This document shows, piece by piece, positions 17,887 through 26,682 of a stretch of 64,000 nucleotides of DNA. Positions within the stretch are counted from its first letter, which is position 1. Every line of letters starts with the position of its first letter. The position numbers and the translations under genes are program-made. Source of the stretch: Nostoc sp. FACHB-110. GTDB taxonomy: Bacteria > Cyanobacteriota > Cyanobacteriia > Cyanobacteriales > Nostocaceae. The notes under the pieces are model-generated. The model was not told the origin of the DNA and ran no database searches. It was given only the letters and a program-made list of their open reading frames with translations. The stretch lies in contig NZ_JACJRU010000018.1 in NCBI RefSeq assembly GCF_014697425.1, positions 62,001 through 126,000 of the forward strand. The letters are read 5' to 3'.

Positions 17887-18786
17887 CTATTTTTTCTCAA
17901 CAGAATTTCTCGGATTTTGAGAAGTGGCAGTAGCTTCGGGAACAATGAAGGGAATACCTTGATCTATTTTTATTCCATTTAACTCACCATTAACATCTAA
18001 GATGTATTTTCCAGGTACTAATTTTTGAGTAATTGGTAATTGCAAACGACGACGAGTATTTGGTAGCACGGGTAATAAGGGTAAAGTTCCCGCATCTAAT
18101 AAATTTTCTGGCAGTTTTTTTCCGGGTTTGTCTAAGTTTTCTATGGGTTTTGTCGCATTGGCTCCTGGATATTTAGAAGCAGGCCAAATAGCATATTGAC
18201 CTTTTAAGCGGACATAACCATTACCTTGACTGGAAATATCAAATAAGGCTGTGACATTATTTGGTTTAGTGTCTACAGAAATGGAATTAAGTACACCAAC
18301 TCGTTTAATGTCTCCAACATAGGCATAGACAACAACACCTATACGTCCTACTGAGCGCACATTGCTCACTTTCTGATTAGTTGCAGGAACTTCTTGAAAA
18401 TAAATCACAGCCCGGTGTTCACCAGGTTGAGGTTGCACTTTAGGACGAATAGCAAAACGTACAGTTTGAGTGCTGCGCCCAGGAATAGTAAATTGAGATG
18501 GAGAAAAAACAACCCACTGATCTAACGAATCTTCTGTAGGGGGAACCTCCAAAAGTTTGTTGTTTTCATCCATCTTCCAAGTCTGCACATAAGCTTTGAG
18601 TTCGACAGGTTCAGAAGACAAATTGAGGACGCGAATTACTTGTGTACCCGTTTTACGACTAATTTTGACTTCCATTCGGGATGGACTAACACCAAGACTG
18701 ATAGCGTTGGCACTGGGTATAACTAAAGCAAATGCCCCGATTAAACTTAAGGCTAAAGTTGTGGCTTTACGAAACATTGCAATCAA
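17887..18786 (-). CDS. PapD-like periplasmic fimbrial chaperone
   Basis: A 299-residue exported protein whose signal peptide ends near residue 28 (ALVIPSANA). The mature part begins ISLGVSPSRMEVKISRKTGT, the first strand of an immunoglobulin-like chaperone domain. It continues with VIRVLNLSSEPVELKAYVQT, then WVVFSPSQFTIPGRSTQTVR and FAIRP, the strand region that in this family donates to pilus subunits. A second domain with RIGVVVYAYVG and several beta strands follows. Such chaperones fold secreted subunits and hand them to the usher. The C-terminal tail is longer than in typical PapD proteins. It sits between subunit and usher genes and is 38 bases from the upstream gene, so it is probably cotranscribed. 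The start may instead be MFRKATT at 18777. Confidence 0.82.
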   Translation of the reverse strand: MIAMFRKATTLALSLIGAFALVIPSANAISLGVSPSRMEVKISRKTGTQVIRVLNLSSEPVELKAYVQTWKMDENNKLLEVPPTEDSLDQWVVFSPSQFTIPGRSTQTVRFAIRPKVQPQPGEHRAVIYFQEVPATNQKVSNVRSVGRIGVVVYAYVGDIKRVGVLNSISVDTKPNNVTALFDISSQGNGYVRLKGQYAIWPASKYPGANATKPIENLDKPGKKLPENLLDAGTLPLLPVLPNTRRRLQLPITQKLVPGKYILDVNGELNGIKIDQGIPFIVPEATATSQNPRNSVEKK

Positions 18787-18824
18787 TTTCTCACCTTTAT
18801 GTACTCCTGTTGAAGGGAGTATTT

Positions 18825-19388
18825 CTAACGTCGATTTACTGTTACGGTTAAAACCCCACCGTATCCACCTGCAATTTCTGTATTTGCCAAATCAAATTGC
18901 AAGCGCACACCCCCCTGAACTAAAGCTGTATTAGTGCTTTCATCGCGGGAGATTTCGATAATCGGTAACGGTTCAACAACAACGCGCATTGTCTGTTCAA
19001 AACGTTCATCGCTGTTAAAGCGATTGTTTTGTCCATTCACTGATTTAATTTCATAAGTGGCATACAGCGAACCCACTTGGTCTAAAGGAACCCGCATTTG
19101 CCAAAGTCCTGGTAATTCGCGGGTAATTAGCGTATTAAGCTGAGGACTAGCTAGTAAGCTTTGCTGGCTTGTCACCGTTTCACTGACGGGAGCAGGTACA
19201 ATTTCCCCTAGCTGTTGGGGAGGAACGACCACTTGTTGTGGCGTTGAAAGCTGATAAATTTGTGTTGGCTCTTTCAATTGTAAAGATTGAGCCATTGCTT
19301 GGGGCTGTGGCCAAACCAGAAGTGCCACTAGCATACCCAAGCAATATTTAAGATGATGTTGGGGGCTATTTGCCTGATTGCTGACCAT
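18825..19388 (-). CDS. Exported fimbrial subunit-like protein (minor/tip subunit candidate)
   Basis: A 187-residue protein with a signal peptide ending near residue 33 (PQPQAMA). A flexible Gln/Pro/Val-rich segment comes next (to about residue 85), followed by a beta-rich domain. Its last strand reads TEIAGGYGGVLTVTVNRR, the G-x-Y-x-G-hydrophobic ending seen in spore-coat-U-like and related fimbrial subunits. It shares that ending with the 195-residue subunit encoded just upstream. Position between that subunit and the chaperone suggests a minor or base/tip subunit. I do not recognise a more specific family. Confidence 0.6.
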   Translation of the reverse strand: MVSNQANSPQHHLKYCLGMLVALLVWPQPQAMAQSLQLKEPTQIYQLSTPQQVVVPPQQLGEIVPAPVSETVTSQQSLLASPQLNTLITRELPGLWQMRVPLDQVGSLYATYEIKSVNGQNNRFNSDERFEQTMRVVVEPLPIIEISRDESTNTALVQGGVRLQFDLANTEIAGGYGGVLTVTVNRR

Positions 19389-19445
19389 TTGACCGCATCT
19401 TTCTCAAAATTCTGGCTAATATACACTGTTCTCTTGTAGTGAGAA

Positions 19446-19487
19446 AGGCATCCGCCTGAGCTGAATATGACAGCAGGCAAGATGCCT
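19446..19487. repeat. Intercistronic hairpin behind the main subunit gene
   Basis: AGGCATCCGCCTG at 19446-19458 pairs with CAGGCAAGATGCCT at 19474-19487, with a small internal mismatch. It lies 17 bases past the stop codon of the 195-residue subunit gene. The GCAGGCAAGATGCCT phrase is of the kind dispersed in Nostoc genomes. It has no strong U tract, so it could act as a weak terminator or an RNA-stability element that keeps main-subunit mRNA in excess over the later genes. Confidence 0.5.
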
Positions 19488-19503
19488 ACACAGTAATTTT
19501 GAG

Positions 19504-20091
19504 CTACGGAGCTACTGCTTGAACGTTAATAACACCTCCAGTGTAATTACCAACTGCATTGGCTTGAGTCAAGTCAAACTCTATATCTGCACCACCAACA
19601 TAAGGTGTAACTAAACCAGGCGCAGTAGTTGGATCAGTACCAATTTTATTGACAGTTAAAATACTTGCACTTGCACCACTAGGGCCATTAAGCGTAGCGG
19701 TAGTGGCTGACAATGTGACATTAACACCACCATTAGGATTGTTAGACCACACTGCGAATAACTCAGGCACTGTTTTTGTGATACTGCTCACACTTGCGAA
19801 TGGAGAGGTTGTATCAATCGTGTCAGTGACAGCCCCAGTTGTCGTGGCACCACCACTGTTATCTTTTCCAACTCCACTTACTATTGTTCCTGGCGTTCCT
19901 ACTAAATCATCTCCAGTAATAGCCAAAGAAATTGTTCCAAAAGTTCTTAAGTAGAGAACTTCTGGCACAGTAATTTGAACATTCACATCTTGGTTAGTTG
20001 ATAACTGCGCGTGAGCTGGTGCTGAAAACAAAGAGCTACCGACAACGGCAGTACCAGCAGCAACAATAATGGCTAGGACGTTATTTTTCAT
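19504..20091 (-). CDS. Exported fimbrial subunit-like protein (main subunit candidate)
   Basis: A 195-residue protein with a clear signal peptide cleaved after SAPAHA (residue 28). The mature part starts QLSTNQDVNVQITVPEVLYL. This gives an N-terminal strand of alternating hydrophobic residues suited to donor-strand exchange. The body is small-residue and Thr/Ser rich without cysteine, and ends VGNYTGGVINVQAVAP, a typical last strand for SCPU/DUF4402-like fimbrial subunits. It is the first gene of a same-strand cluster with a second subunit, a PapD-like chaperone and an usher. I infer that it is the polymerising subunit of a surface fibre. The exact family needs a profile search. Confidence 0.66.
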   Translation of the reverse strand: MKNNVLAIIVAAGTAVVGSSLFSAPAHAQLSTNQDVNVQITVPEVLYLRTFGTISLAITGDDLVGTPGTIVSGVGKDNSGGATTTGAVTDTIDTTSPFASVSSITKTVPELFAVWSNNPNGGVNVTLSATTATLNGPSGASASILTVNKIGTDPTTAPGLVTPYVGGADIEFDLTQANAVGNYTGGVINVQAVAP

Positions 20092-20272
20092 GATTAAAAT
20101 TTGCTCCTCACTGTATTTGAGTTAACTTAGTTACTTGTGAATTTCCCTGCTTTGACATTTGGGTATCCAACCTTATTTTTGTGAATTAGTGTTTCAGGTT
20201 GATTTCCCTATATTTCGAGAGTTGTTTGAGATATACGGTAATTACTTAAAACCCTGTAAACATCACCTCCTT

Positions 20273-22996
20273 TTATAAAACCCACAATTCTGTTCCATTT
20301 GTCCCGTTAGTGGCTGTAAAGAACAGTTGCGTACCAACGGCAGTCAGATGGGCAGGGTTAGCATCTCCGCTTCCAGAGTTAATGTTGCTTAACCTACGCG
20401 TACCTGAGGCTGTGCCGTCACTGATCCATATTTCTCTACCATTTGTAGGTTCAGAAGCTACAAAATAGAGCGTGCCATTGAAATTAACGAGACTATCGGG
20501 AATACTGTTATTTGGGTCTGCACCAGACCAAATATCTTTAACTAGAACTGTCCCGGCATCAGTGCCATCACTCTTCCATAGTTCTAGTCCTGTGCTGCTG
20601 TCGTAAGTTGTGAAGTAAATAATATTACCCACAGCAGTCATACCAAGTGGCCCAAAACCAATATTTGGTGCTACATTTAGGTCACTCTTCACCCTACCTA
20701 CGCCATTACTATCAATCTTCCAGAGTTCCTGCTGGAAGTTACTATTACTATCTGTAACAAAATATAAGGTAGTACCTGCAACTGTCAGTTCGCTTGGGCC
20801 AAAACCACTTGAACCTGGAGTAATGTTTTGTACAAGGGTTGTTCCGCCTGCTGTACCGTCACTCTTCCATAATTCAATGCCATTCGTACCATCATTGGCA
20901 GTGAAGTAGAGGTTGTTATTAAAAATGGTCAGTTGGCTGGGATCGGAGCTTGCACCGCCACCTCTAATGTCTTTAACAAGAGTTGTGCCGGCGGCTGTGC
21001 CATTGCTTGTCCACAATTCAACACCGTTAGCACCATCATTGGCAGTGAAATAAAGTTGGTTGTTAAAGGCAATGAAATTACTGGGGTTTGAATTTGCGGA
21101 ACCTGAATTAATATCTTTAACTAGACTGACTGTTGTGCCATCATAAACCCACAGTTCATTGCCATTAGTACCATTATTCGCACTGAAGAAAACTTTGTTA
21201 TTGAGTACTGTAAAATTGTCAGGATCAGAATTAGCAGAGCCAGGATTGATATTACTTACTGGTGTGGCTGTAGTGCCATTGTAAACCCATAGTTCTCTAC
21301 CGTTGACACCATCATTGGCACTAAAGAGTAACTTATTACCAAAAACTGTTAAATTATTTGGGTTAAAGTTACCAGGATTAATATTAGTGACTCTGGTTGT
21401 ACCTGCTACTGTGCCATCACTCTTCCACAGTTGGATACCACTAACACCATCATTGCCAGTAAAGTACAACGTGTTACCCAAAGCCGTTAAATTTGTCGGG
21501 TTGGAACTAGCTACACCAGATGCAATTTCCAGCATCTGGCTTTGAATTTCGGCAGATAAACTCAAATTGTAGAAAGTCTCAGCCGTGTTAATGGCTCTAA
21601 CACGAAGATAATAAGTACCAGCTAGCAAAGTGGTGTTAATATTCTCGCTAGCATTTCCTGTCTGGGAAGCACTTTGCACTATAGTGCCAGCACTGTTGTA
21701 CAAATCTACATCGGCATTATCAGAGAGTCCACTGAGGGTAAGACTGAAAGTACTTCTATTGGTAACGTTAAAACTGTAAAAGTCGGTAGTGTCGATATTG
21801 CCAACAAAATCGTTAAAAGTCTGAAGACTATTGAGTGTACCAATATTTTTAGCAGTGGCTCGTGTGTTTGGTGCGATGTCTGGGCCAATAGCTGAAGCAG
21901 AAACGCTAAGTTCGTAGTTGGTGGCGGCTCCAGAAGCAGGATATACATATATATAGTATGTACCTGCATTCAAGCTGCGTCGGATAGTATCTGTAGTAGT
22001 ACCTGTCAAAATAGAATTAACTATTGAACTGCCACTACTGTTAAGTAGCTGGACATCTGCGTTTCCGGTTGCAGGTGTTAAGCTCAGGTCAATAAGGGCG
22101 CTGGATGTTAAATCGAAGCGGTAATAATCTTGAGTATCAACACTATTTACATAGTCTGTAAACCTTGCAGGTGTGGAGGTTAAAGTGTTGATGTTAAGAG
22201 CCTGCGCCAGAGTGTTTCCTGCGTTATCTGCGGGGTCTGGATTAAAGGCAAGTTGTAAGTTGTAATTAGTTGAACTTGTTGTTGTACCAGGAAACACTCG
22301 AACGTAGTAAGTACCACTAGCAAGACTAGTACTAATCGAATCTGGAGTAATATCTAGTTGAAGAGAATCGGTAATTTTTGTGCCTGAACTATTGAGCAAT
22401 TCAACATTGGCATCACCATCTAGATTATTGAGATTCAAGCTGAATGTGCCATTACCATTGACACTAAATGAGTAGTAATCATTGCTATCAATAATTACAC
22501 CTCTATTGCCAACATAGTCAGTCGTGGAGTAGTTAGTTAAAGTGCCAATACTAAATGCTTGTGCTATTTGGTCGTCACTAGCTCTATTTGCAGTAATTTG
22601 ATTAGCTGAAAAACTCAGATTATAACTAGTGCTAGTACCACTAACAGAGCCAACACGAGCGTAGTAAATACCTGAATTAAGACTACGCGTGATTAATTCT
22701 GGTGTTGTACCACTAGAGTTGGAAGTTTGAAGCGTATTACCAAGTTCGTCATAAAGTGTTAAAATTGCGTTATCAGTTAAGCCATATAAGTTCAACCTAA
22801 CTACACTAGCAGGATCGCTGCTACTAGCACCAATACGAAATTTGAAAAAATCACTCGTATCAGTACTGCTAACAGAGTCCTGAAAAATGTTTGGGGTGCT
22901 GCTGAGAGAGCCATTAATATACGATGCAGATGTAGTATCTAAAGCTGTACTTCTGCTACTTCCTGGATCTGGAAATCCTGAATAAGGTGATGGCAT
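20273..22996 (-). CDS. PPC-domain and ELWxxDGT-repeat surface/secreted protein
   Basis: A 907-residue protein in two halves. Residues 1 to about 480 hold four bacterial pre-peptidase C-terminal (PPC) beta-sandwiches, recognisable by DYYRFDLTSSALIDLSL-type cores and endings such as LNAGTYYIYVYPASG. About 490-907 hold eight or nine repeats with the signature ELWxxDGT (IQLWKSDGT, RELWVYNGT, NELWVYDGT, VELWTSNGT, IELWKSDGT, LELWKSDGT, REIWISDGT, TELWVL), likely a beta-propeller. It has no signal peptide, so if exported it probably uses type I secretion. No enzyme domain is present. It lies 181 bases upstream of the fimbrial cluster on the same strand, but its link to that cluster is only positional. 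Confidence 0.85.
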   Translation of the reverse strand: MPSPYSGFPDPGSSRSTALDTTSASYINGSLSSTPNIFQDSVSSTDTSDFFKFRIGASSSDPASVVRLNLYGLTDNAILTLYDELGNTLQTSNSSGTTPELITRSLNSGIYYARVGSVSGTSTSYNLSFSANQITANRASDDQIAQAFSIGTLTNYSTTDYVGNRGVIIDSNDYYSFSVNGNGTFSLNLNNLDGDANVELLNSSGTKITDSLQLDITPDSISTSLASGTYYVRVFPGTTTSSTNYNLQLAFNPDPADNAGNTLAQALNINTLTSTPARFTDYVNSVDTQDYYRFDLTSSALIDLSLTPATGNADVQLLNSSGSSIVNSILTGTTTDTIRRSLNAGTYYIYVYPASGAATNYELSVSASAIGPDIAPNTRATAKNIGTLNSLQTFNDFVGNIDTTDFYSFNVTNRSTFSLTLSGLSDNADVDLYNSAGTIVQSASQTGNASENINTTLLAGTYYLRVRAINTAETFYNLSLSAEIQSQMLEIASGVASSNPTNLTALGNTLYFTGNDGVSGIQLWKSDGTVAGTTRVTNINPGNFNPNNLTVFGNKLLFSANDGVNGRELWVYNGTTATPVSNINPGSANSDPDNFTVLNNKVFFSANNGTNGNELWVYDGTTVSLVKDINSGSANSNPSNFIAFNNQLYFTANDGANGVELWTSNGTAAGTTLVKDIRGGGASSDPSQLTIFNNNLYFTANDGTNGIELWKSDGTAGGTTLVQNITPGSSGFGPSELTVAGTTLYFVTDSNSNFQQELWKIDSNGVGRVKSDLNVAPNIGFGPLGMTAVGNIIYFTTYDSSTGLELWKSDGTDAGTVLVKDIWSGADPNNSIPDSLVNFNGTLYFVASEPTNGREIWISDGTASGTRRLSNINSGSGDANPAHLTAVGTQLFFTATNGTNGTELWVL

Positions 22997-23997
22997 AGTT
23001 TTTAAACTAAAACTTCAGCGATGATGAAAATGGCAAATTACTGATGGGAATTTAAAAAATATGTAAATAATCAGTCACAATTTCTTGTTATTGCCGATGA
23101 ACGCGCTAATTGATTTTATGAAGCTATCAGTTGCAAAATGAGTATTATTTATGCACTAATAAAAAGGTTTTCATAACTGCTCGAATTCTTGACAGGCAGG
23201 AATCATCCAAAAATCACCAAAAATTCTAATTGATAGAACCGCCAAGTCCCAAATCAACCCAAAAAAATCTTAGAGTCTGCCTCAGTCTTAACAAGAATTG
23301 ACTAATTGTATGAATAAGTTACAGAATCCCTGATCAAGTAATTGCGTGTTATTTATGCTCTGTGAAATTTGATTTTTTTCTAGTTTGTTCTTCTGAATAT
23401 ACTGCAAATAGAATTTAACTTTTATAGAAAGTAACTAGCTTCCGTGAAAGTACTTAAAATCTATATTAAAAGTAATAAAATATGTAAGTATTAATTATCT
23501 AGGTTTTAGTATATAAATCTCAATCCCAATGCTATGTACTCTCTGGTAATTGGGCGATCGCTAAAGCAGTGTAAGATATTAATTTTTGAATAAGCAAGTA
23601 TGCTGTTAGGTCTGACAAGAGGACTGGCAAGTAAAAAATATTCATCTGTTCACAGCCAATATTAATCGGTAGTCGGTGGGCGATCGCACTTTGTTAACAA
23701 GGTCTTTACATCTCAGGTCATTAGTTAAGTAGATGGACATCAATAATTGTAATTAGATCAAAGCGGGTGGCCAGAGGGAAGAGGTTGTTAGCTATTTTGG
23801 GTTTAAGTTAAGTCATTTAAGTTTATTTGTGTCTGCCTACTTAATTTGTTTTCTATTAGTTCCCAACTAAGTGGGACTATTCATTGTAATTTAAATAAAT
23901 GTATAAAATCGTTACATTCAGATTTATACAATCAAAGCTGTTTGTTGAGGATTTGATACTGCAACAGAATTTTTAGTAAGTTTTTCTGCTTTGCAAT
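22997..23997. other. Divergent intergenic region
   Basis: One kilobase between two divergent genes. It has several GCGATCGC octamers (near 23553 and 23681) and otherwise AT-rich sequence. I see no convincing small gene, RNA gene or repeat. Promoters for the sensor kinase and for the ELWxxDGT protein should be here. Confidence 0.5.
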
Positions 23998-25410
23998 ATG
24001 TTTCAAGCTACGCGTCGTCGTCTTGCTATTTGGTACACTGCTGTTACTGCTGTTTTATTACTACTTTTTGCCAGTGGTGTATATTTATATGTTCGCAGTA
24101 CGTTAGTTGAGCGGATTGATGATACCCTCAATCATGTGGTGGAAATTGTCGAGCGATCGCTGGTCATTGAGCCAGTAAATGACAAAACCGACAAACTCCG
24201 CATTAATGTAGAAGCCAGTTTTCGCAACAATGCCAATAATGTAGATGATGACCACATCGATTTGGAATGGTTTAGTCCGACAGGGCAATTACTTTGGTCA
24301 ACATTATCAGAACCTCTCAATATCCCCATTCACGGTAATCATAGTGGTGAAACAGTCCGCGTAGCTAAACAAGACCAGTGGGGAGAATCAGAATTATCTT
24401 TGCGTCAAATCACCCAGCGCGTAGAATTTGGAAGGCAAGTATTGGGATATCTGCGTGTAAGTCATCCTTGGTTTGAAGTTACTAAACCCAGTCGCCAGCT
24501 AATTTTAGATTTAGCATTGGGTATTTGGTTAATGTTACTTTCGGTGGCGGCTAGTGGTTGGTTTCTTTCTGGTAAAGCAATGGAACCAGTGGGTGAGTCT
24601 TATCAACGTCTCAAGCAATTCACTGCTGATGCTTCTCATGAATTGAGAAGTCCTATTACTTTGATTCAAACTAATGTGCAAGTTGCTTTGAGTGAGTTGG
24701 AGTTAGTAGAAATAGAACCGAATACAGCTGCTAATTATCGTCAGCAATTAAAAGTGGTAGAACGACTCACGCAACGTTTAGGTAAGTTAGTCAACGATTT
24801 ACTGTTTTTAGCACGCCAAGATAGTGGTGCTAGCAAAGATAATTTTTCACAATGTCCCTTGGATGCGTTGCTGATGGAAGTTGTCGAAGAACAGCAACTT
24901 TTAGCTAACGAAAAAGGTATTGATTTAAATTTGGAATTAATTGATCCTCCAAATGATGACACTAGCCCTGAATTGCTAGAAAATTGGTTCACCTTAGTTG
25001 GCAATTGGGATCAACTTGTAAGACTATTGACAAATTTAATTAGTAATGCTTTGCAGTATACGCCGACTGGTGGCAAGGTAAATGTAGAATTAACACGCTT
25101 AGAAGCAAGTAATCGTGTGTCGAGACTTCGGAGCAGTACGACTCAATTGCAAATTAAAGTCAGCGATACAGGGATGGGTATTCCTTCAGAAGCATTACCA
25201 CGTTTGTTTGATCGGTTTTATCGAGTAGATCCGGCGCGTACTCATAAAAAGAGTCAAAATAGTGCCACAGATAATGCTACTGGTTCAGGATTAGGACTAG
25301 CGATCGCTCAAGCTATTGTCGAACATCACCAAGGTCAAATTCAAGTAGACAGCACAATTGGCAAAGGTACTACTTTTATGGTGACTTTACCAGTAACTCT
25401 TGAGTCTTAA
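23998..25410 (+). CDS. Membrane sensor histidine kinase
   Basis: A 470-residue two-component sensor. Helix 1 spans about residues 9-31 (WYTAVTAVLLLLFASGVYLY). A periplasmic domain of roughly 135 residues follows, then helix 2 at about 165-187 (ALGIWLMLLSVAASGWFLSG). The HisKA box FTADASHELRSPITLI has the phospho-acceptor His near residue 214. The ATPase domain has N-box LLTNLISNALQYTP, SDTGMGIP, DRFYRVDPAR and GSGLGLAIAQ. The kinase core is of the OmpR-partner type. No response regulator is next to it, so it is an orphan in this window. The signal sensed is unknown. Confidence 0.9.
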   Translation: MFQATRRRLAIWYTAVTAVLLLLFASGVYLYVRSTLVERIDDTLNHVVEIVERSLVIEPVNDKTDKLRINVEASFRNNANNVDDDHIDLEWFSPTGQLLWSTLSEPLNIPIHGNHSGETVRVAKQDQWGESELSLRQITQRVEFGRQVLGYLRVSHPWFEVTKPSRQLILDLALGIWLMLLSVAASGWFLSGKAMEPVGESYQRLKQFTADASHELRSPITLIQTNVQVALSELELVEIEPNTAANYRQQLKVVERLTQRLGKLVNDLLFLARQDSGASKDNFSQCPLDALLMEVVEEQQLLANEKGIDLNLELIDPPNDDTSPELLENWFTLVGNWDQLVRLLTNLISNALQYTPTGGKVNVELTRLEASNRVSRLRSSTTQLQIKVSDTGMGIPSEALPRLFDRFYRVDPARTHKKSQNSATDNATGSGLGLAIAQAIVEHHQGQIQVDSTIGKGTTFMVTLPVTLES

Positions 25411-25615
25411 ATTTCTGGATGGCATTTGTTTCTTGTGACAGATGAATAGCTAATAGCTTAATTACTAACTTAGATAAGAAAGCTTGCATATTTAAAACCC
25501 AGATTGAACTAACAACAGTTCAATATCTACTTCTAGAGCTAGCTGAGGTAGATAGAGAAACTGCTAGTTTTGTGTTGGTTAAATACAAATAAAATAAATC
25601 ATTGGAGGAGATTAA

Positions 25616-26095
25616 ATGCCCACTCCCATTGCAGAGAAAAATCTGCCTTTTCTAGAAAAGGTCAAACAAAAAAGCGGTTTAGCTGACCTTTATGATGCTA
25701 GAGATATTACAGAAGTAGTATTTCGCGTGATGCGCGACCTCATGACTACTGAAGCGGCTGATCATGTGGAAGCAGAATTGCACAAACCAGCAGAAGAAAC
25801 CGAAGACAAATCTTTGCAATTAGAAATTGCCGAACTTTGGCATGATACAAATCCAATTGTGAGTTTTTTAAGCCGAGTTCGTCCACCTTGGCAAGGCCCT
25901 GGTATTTTTAAAATTGATAGCGATCGCTTTTTATTTCGTGTCGCTAATGAAGGCACAATGCCACCAAATGTAGACCGCGAACAGGTAGTAAAAGCGGTTT
26001 TTTCAGCTACTAAAGATGAACTATCACCAGAAAGAATTGAAGAAATTGCTAGCTGGCTACCAGATAGAGTTAGTCAACTTTGGGAAGAAGCCTAA
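25616..26095 (+). CDS. DUF2267 domain protein
   Basis: A 159-residue soluble protein with a strong ribosome binding site GGAGGA 6 bases before the ATG. It starts MPTPIAEKNLPFLEKVKQKS and has a helical DUF2267 body (DITEVVFRVMRDLMTTEAAD, REQVVKAVFSATKDELSPER, ending LPDRVSQLWEEA). A hydrophilic loop of about 40 residues includes VRPPWQGPGIFKIDSDRFLF. DUF2267 proteins are helical and common near stress genes, with no defined activity. It stands 205 bases behind the sensor kinase and is probably transcribed separately. Confidence 0.8.
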   Translation: MPTPIAEKNLPFLEKVKQKSGLADLYDARDITEVVFRVMRDLMTTEAADHVEAELHKPAEETEDKSLQLEIAELWHDTNPIVSFLSRVRPPWQGPGIFKIDSDRFLFRVANEGTMPPNVDREQVVKAVFSATKDELSPERIEEIASWLPDRVSQLWEEA

Positions 26096-26682
26096 AGCCA
26101 TTTCATACTTATCTTTCAATTGCTGGGGTTATGGATTGTCACGCACTATCAATTCATAACTCTTTTATATAAATTAAGTTGGATTCATAAACTATTTGTA
26201 GAGAGTGAAAACAGGTAAAAATAAATAAAAAATATGAGTTATACACTCTATAAATAATAATTAAAATTACTTTGTCTTCTAACTCTAGGAATAAATTAAA
26301 TTTTACTATTTTCAATCCTAAAGTTAGATTTAAAAAAATAGTTTACCAGCTAAATTAATTAATATCAATTAATTGGGAGCAAGCAAAATAATTATATGTA
26401 AATACTCAGTGAGATTTTAGATATCTTTGCTAGATAAGAGACTTCTATTATGCAATTTTAATGACAACATCCTGTAAGTAAAAACCAAGAAAATTTCATT
26501 AAAAATCTTGGCTATCAAGAACGCGGTTCAGGAATATGCCAGTGCTAAATATAGCAATCCTATTAAATTTTTCAACTACTTGTTTTTACTGCCAATAACA
26601 AGGTAATACCTGTACGGACTGCTATCTATCAAAATCACTGTAATTGAATTCAAGCCATATTCAATATTAACTGGAGGTAAAT
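26096..26682. other. AT-rich intergenic region
   Basis: Nearly 590 bases with very low GC and no reading frame of coding character on either strand. The leader of the following secreted protein gene is here, with its ribosome binding site GGAGG at 26672-26676. No RNA family is recognised. Confidence 0.5.

Noticed and set aside
23998..25410. Naming the sensor kinase as a known manganese or nickel sensor
   Set aside because: No partner regulator is adjacent and the periplasmic domain has no signature that I can recognise, so no gene symbol is given.
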